This document shows, piece by piece, positions 8,229 to 10,390 of a stretch of DNA of 10,390 nucleotides (position 1 is its first letter; each line of letters opens with the position of its first letter). The notes below the pieces were generated by a model that searched no databases, had not been told where the DNA came from, and worked only from the letters and a program-made list of their open reading frames with translations. The position numbers and the translations under genes were made by a program. The stretch comes from JBAZWE01 sp041660545 (GTDB lineage: Bacteria > Actinomycetota > Thermoleophilia > BMS3ABIN01), in NCBI GenBank assembly GCA_041660545.1, contig JBAZWE010000067.1, positions 1 to 10,390 of the forward strand, in the 5' to 3' direction.

Positions 8229-9011
8229 ATGGAGAAACTTTATTCCGACCAGGACCTGTTGAATGCACTCAAGGCTGAGGGCAAGAAAGTGGACAAGGAC
8301 GGCCTCATGGGCCCGACTTATCACGGGTACCTCAAGGGACCGAACCGTCCGAGCGCCGAGGCGATCAGGGCACGTTTCGGTGGCTGGACCAACGCGGTTC
8401 GCAAGGCTGGCATGATTCCGGCGGCACGGCGCACCAAGGACGAGATGAAGAAGCTCGTCAAACTCGGTAAGGTAGACGCGAAGTACCCGGCGCTTCGTAT
8501 GGGCATGAGCGTGCGCGAGTTGAAGGTGACCGTGGGTCTGGAAAAACCACGCAAGCCCACCCGGGAGCGCTATATCGATGAAGGTGTACGCATCGCCAGG
8601 AAGCTTGGGCGCGCCCCGAACTTCCATGAGTTCAACCGTCACACCAAGACGGTTACCGCCTGGAACCCATACCGGCTTTATGGCCGTGACTGGAAAGCGT
8701 TCAAGCGCGATATCGAAAAACTGCTGAAGCTGAAGGGAAAGGCAAAGGCTGCGGTAAAGCCGAAGACCAAGACGGTCAAGGCGAAAGCAAAGCCGAAGGC
8801 AAAAGCAAAGGCCGTCAAGGCGAAAGCAAAGCCGAAGGCAAAAGCAAAGGCCGTCAAGGCGAAAGCCAAACCAAAGGCCAAAGCCAAACCAAAGGCCAAA
8901 GCAAAGGCTGTCAAAGCCAAAGCAAAGCCGAAGGCAAAAGCCAAGCCGAAGGCAAAAGCAAAGGCTGTCAAGGCGAAAGCCAAGCCGAAGGCCAAGTCCC
9001 GGAAAAAGTAA
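8229..9011 (+). CDS. HNH-repeat-like DNA-binding protein with histone H1-like Lys/Ala tail
   Basis: This 260-residue, very basic protein has two parts. The N-terminal part (about residues 5-165) contains two stretches resembling the HNH/homing-endonuclease-associated repeat: 5-63 (DLLNALKAEGK..., PSAEAIRARFGGWTNAVRKAGMIP) and a more divergent 114-162 (IDEGVRIARKLGRAPNFHEF..., YGRDWKAFKRDI). In that family the signature is a predicted helix, a Pro-containing turn and a fGsWn.al..aG end, thought to bind DNA. No nuclease motif is seen. From residue 166 on the chain is almost only Lys, Ala, Pro and Val, with units of KAKAKPKAKAKAV, like the tails of histone H1, mycobacterial HupB or Pseudomonas AlgP. 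This suggests a nucleoid-associated DNA-binding protein; the role is inferred. ATG 8229 has GAGAGG 7 bases upstream (8216-8221). It stands in its own unit between a structured leader and a strong terminator. Confidence 0.85.
   Translation: MEKLYSDQDLLNALKAEGKKVDKDGLMGPTYHGYLKGPNRPSAEAIRARFGGWTNAVRKAGMIPAARRTKDEMKKLVKLGKVDAKYPALRMGMSVRELKVTVGLEKPRKPTRERYIDEGVRIARKLGRAPNFHEFNRHTKTVTAWNPYRLYGRDWKAFKRDIEKLLKLKGKAKAAVKPKTKTVKAKAKPKAKAKAVKAKAKPKAKAKAVKAKAKPKAKAKPKAKAKAVKAKAKPKAKAKPKAKAKAVKAKAKPKAKSRKK
8778..9008 (+). repeat. Tandem repeat encoding the Lys/Ala/Pro tail
   Basis: Two 39-base units (8778-8816 and 8817-8855) are identical at every base, including synonymous positions. Two 57-base units (8856-8912 and 8913-8969) follow, each containing one extra six-residue insert, and then a partial terminal unit (8970-9008) ends in KSRKK. 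All unit lengths are multiples of three, so copy-number changes keep the frame. The strand is strongly purine-biased. Base-level identity of the first two units indicates recent duplication or gene conversion. Confidence 0.92.
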
Positions 9012-9035
9012 CAGAGATTAACATCTGGTCAATTC

Positions 9036-9068
9036 AGCAGCGGGGGCCACAGGTCCCCGCTGTTTGTT
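9036..9068 (+). terminator. Rho-independent terminator after the histone-like gene
   Basis: An 11-base-pair stem, CAGCGGGGGCC (9038-9048) with GGTCCCCGCTG (9052-9062) and one G-T pair, closes on a three-base ACA loop and runs into TTTGTT (9063-9068). It lies 27 bases after the stop of the upstream gene and isolates it from the small gene that follows. Confidence 0.88.
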
Positions 9069-9096
9069 ATCAAGATAGAAAAGAGGGAGGCTTGTG

Positions 9097-9282
9097 ATGT
9101 GTTGCTCCAAAAGAAAATCGCGTTGTGGCAAAAGCGGCATGAGATGCATGCTTGTCGGTATGCTTGCAGGCATGGTGCTGGGGCTGCTGCTGGCTCCCAG
9201 ACCGGGAGCGGAAACACTGGATAAGCTTTTGAATGACAGGGAAAAACTAATGGATATCCTGATTCGAAAGTTGCCGGTATAA
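9097..9282 (+). CDS. Small YtxH-like membrane protein with Cys-rich N-terminus
   Basis: This 61-residue protein has a basic, Cys-containing head (C2, C3, C10, C17 among Lys/Arg), one hydrophobic membrane segment (CMLVGMLAGMVLGLLLAP, about 17-34) and a short amphipathic tail. The junction LLLAPRPGAETLDKLL closely follows the LLxAPxsGxetR signature of YtxH-like small envelope proteins, found in many Gram-positive bacteria, some stress-induced, and of unknown mechanism. The Cys-rich head is not typical of that family. The start is ATG 9097, because GGGAGG at 9085-9090 sits 6 bases upstream; GTG 9094 is in frame but too close to it. The gene follows the terminator at 9036-9068, so it needs its own promoter or read-through. 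No promoter is obvious in the short gap. Confidence 0.75.
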   Translation: MCCSKRKSRCGKSGMRCMLVGMLAGMVLGLLLAPRPGAETLDKLLNDREKLMDILIRKLPV

Positions 9283-9408
9283 CCTGCGGTATAAGCCTGT
9301 TTCTGATGCTCGTTTGAAGAATCCTTTCGTTTATCCGGCCGTCTATATTACTGGGTAAAAAACGCATCTGTGCGAATGCGACGACTCCCGGCAGGTAATA
9401 CTGTCCGG

Positions 9409-9537
9409 ATGGCGAAATGCAAAGAATGCTGTGCAGGTATGAGAGACCAGTGCGGTCGAGGCGTTAATCAACTGCTTTGCTTCTGCGACCGCGCCTCCCG
9501 TTCCCCGCAGACGGATGTACGGCAGGACTTAACTTAA
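9409..9537 (+). CDS. Possible 42-residue Cys-rich small protein
   Basis: ATG 9409 opens a frame of 42 codons with six cysteines (C4, C7, C8, C15, C24, C26), reading MAKCKECCAGMRDQCG at the front and LLCFC in the middle, then a polar tail RSPQTDVRQDLT. CxxCC and CxC spacings are of the kind used in small metal-binding or redox proteins. Its stop is only 10 bases before a strong terminator, as expected at the end of a transcription unit. Against it: no convincing Shine-Dalgarno sequence (AGG at 9393-9395 is too far), no recognised family, and little third-position bias. It may equally be chance coding inside a small RNA. Confidence 0.35.
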   Translation: MAKCKECCAGMRDQCGRGVNQLLCFCDRASRSPQTDVRQDLT

Positions 9538-9547
9538 ATCCACCTAC

Positions 9548-9589
9548 GCAAGAGGGGAGCCGAAAGGCTCCCCTCTTGCTGTTCAATTT
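9548..9589 (+). terminator. Strong hairpin terminator with GAAA tetraloop
   Basis: A perfect 13-base-pair stem, CAAGAGGGGAGCC (9549-9561) with GGCTCCCCTCTTG (9566-9578), is extended by one more G-C pair and closed by a stable GAAA loop. The following CTGTTCAATTT is only partly T-rich. It ends a plus-strand transcript from the YtxH-like gene or from the small unit at about 9350-9537, and insulates uvrC. Confidence 0.82.
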
Positions 9590-9661
9590 ACCTCCTTAAC
9601 CACGTCTCCCGGTGCTATCATTAATGCTGTACACATTTTGACTGCACCCTGGAATAGTCCA

Positions 9662-10390
9662 ATGACCAATGAAATCACATCCGCGCGCACGAGGCGGCTG
9701 CTCGATTCCCTGCCGGATCTCCCCGGCGTCTATGTATTCAGGGACTCGAGCGGCAAAGTTCTATATGTCGGTAAGGCAAAATCGTTGCGCAAGCGCGTAA
9801 TGTCATACTTTCGCAAGAGCGGACCAAAGGAATCAGACAAACGCATTTCCCGCATGCTGAAGCGCATGCACGATTTCGATTTCGTCACAACGACGAATGA
9901 AACCGAGGCGCTGCTCCTAGAGGCGAATTTCATCAAGCATCACCGTCCGCCGTTCAATATAGTGCTCAGGGACGACAAGTCTTACCCATACGTGGCCATC
10001 ACTCTGGATGAGCGATTCCCGCGCGTGACCATAACCCGTAAGCCTCACCGGCGGCGAGTGGCATATTTCGGTCCGTTCGTTAGCGCGGGCAAGCTACGGG
10101 AGACACTCGATCTTCTCGGCAAGATCTTTCCTTATCGCAAATGCCGGGGCCCGGAACCCGGACGCCGGTCGGGGACTCCCTGTCTGAACTACCATATTGG
10201 GCTGTGTCTCGCTCCTTGTGACGGCCGGGTAGACTCTGTCACTTACAGGAAGATAATCAACAAAGTCGAGCGCTTGATGGCCGGCAAGCCGGAAGGTCTG
10301 GTTGAGGAGATAACCCAAGCCATGGAGAATGCAGCGGCGCTTCAGCATTTTGAGGAAGCTGCCCTCTGGCGTAACCGTCCGCGTGCGCTT
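9662..10390 (+). CDS. uvrC: UvrABC system protein C, N-terminal part, 3'-truncated by window edge
   Basis: UvrC makes both incisions around DNA damage after UvrB loading, in nucleotide excision repair. The first 243 codons are visible; the full protein is usually 600 residues or more. The GIY-YIG nuclease domain (about 17-100) shows PGVYVF (21-26), VLYVGKAKSLRKRV (33-46) with the conserved Arg43, and NETEALLLEANFIK (79-92), which carries the expected metal-binding Glu. Next come PYVAIT and YFGPF, then four cysteines (C161, C174, C182, C186) in FPYRKC and PCLNYHIGLCLAPC. The last three match the spacing of the Fe-S cluster ligands reported for E. coli UvrC. The UVR (UvrB-binding) motif begins near 215 (MENAAALQHFEEAALWRN), where Asn replaces the usual Asp in the RD pair. 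The start is ATG 9662, with only a weak TGGA 8 bases upstream. TTG 9638 is an in-frame alternative. Confidence 0.96.
   Translation, partial: MTNEITSARTRRLLDSLPDLPGVYVFRDSSGKVLYVGKAKSLRKRVMSYFRKSGPKESDKRISRMLKRMHDFDFVTTTNETEALLLEANFIKHHRPPFNIVLRDDKSYPYVAITLDERFPRVTITRKPHRRRVAYFGPFVSAGKLRETLDLLGKIFPYRKCRGPEPGRRSGTPCLNYHIGLCLAPCDGRVDSVTYRKIINKVERLMAGKPEGLVEEITQAMENAAALQHFEEAALWRNRPRAL

Larger units (their letters stand above)
9283..9661 (+). other. 379-base stretch between the YtxH-like gene and uvrC
   Basis: No conserved protein family is recognised here. It holds a -10-like TATATT (9344-9349) without a matching -35, a 42-codon Cys-rich frame (9409-9537), complementary GC-rich segments between 9452 and 9497, a strong terminator (9548-9589) and the AT-richer uvrC upstream zone with TTGACT at 9638-9643. 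No -10 box stands at the right distance from that TTGACT. The stretch therefore looks like a small independent transcription unit, coding or not. Confidence 0.5.

Noticed and set aside
8678..8995. Minus-strand frame rich in Ala and Phe opposite the Lys-rich tail
   Set aside because: It is the mirror of the repetitive AAG/GCN codons on the other strand, with no ribosome site and a repeat-driven composition.
8778..9008. Possible CRISPR array
   Set aside because: The units are directly adjacent without unique spacers and are in frame with a coding sequence, so this is a coding tandem repeat.
9584..9597. Perfect minus-strand AAGGAGGT followed by TTG, opening a 40-codon frame
   Set aside because: The frame runs straight through the terminator hairpin and looks unrelated to any protein, and spacing to TTG is only 4 bases. 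Coincidence is likelier.
9638..9661. TTGACT at 9638-9643 as the -35 box of a uvrC promoter
   Set aside because: The matching -10 position falls on or after the uvrC start codon and shows no TATAAT-like sequence.

Overview
The window reads as chromosomal core-gene territory of an actinobacterium, probably a deep-branching lineage. The strongest marker is an actinobacterial integration host factor (mIHF) gene directly upstream of gmk, rpoZ and coaBC, the order known from Mycobacterium (mihF-gmk-rpoZ-dfp). The pyrimidine genes use a class 1B dihydroorotate dehydrogenase (PyrD plus the iron-sulfur flavoprotein PyrK), whereas the well-studied mycobacteria and streptomycetes use class 2. This assignment is inferred from gene content only; DNA composition is moderately GC-rich.

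Region 1 (1-4550, + strand) is the 3' end of a pyrimidine operon: carB (5' end outside the window), pyrK and pyrD, with overlapping reading frames that indicate translational coupling. They make carbamoyl phosphate and oxidise dihydroorotate to orotate. pyrF is not found after pyrD. Instead a convergent lipoprotein gene (4690-5391, - strand) follows, with a strong hairpin terminator between the two.

Region 2 (5508-8065, + strand) holds mIHF, gmk, rpoZ and coaBC. mIHF has a good sigma-70-type promoter placed so that the mRNA would be nearly leaderless. gmk is intact from its P-loop onward but has no ATG, GTG, TTG or CTG upstream of it; the only near-cognate codon after its strong Shine-Dalgarno sequence is ACG. 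rpoZ starts with TTG overlapping the gmk stop. A 150-base gap before coaBC can fold into nested helices, and coaBC has no Shine-Dalgarno sequence.

Region 3 (8066-9661, + strand) is the accessory part. A 163-base hairpin-rich leader precedes a 260-residue basic protein. Its N-terminal half resembles HNH/homing-endonuclease-associated repeat domains; its C-terminal third is a Lys/Ala/Pro tail like that of histone H1, encoded by tandem DNA repeats. A strong terminator follows, then a 61-residue YtxH-like membrane protein with a Cys-rich N-terminus, a possible 42-residue Cys-rich small ORF, and another strong terminator.

Region 4 (9662-end, + strand) is the first 243 codons of uvrC, the nucleotide excision repair nuclease, which runs off the window.

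The most noteworthy points are the histone-H1-like chimera with its expanding repeat tract, the apparent ACG start of gmk, the structured gaps before coaBC and before the chimera gene, and the Cys-rich small ORF ending in a terminator.
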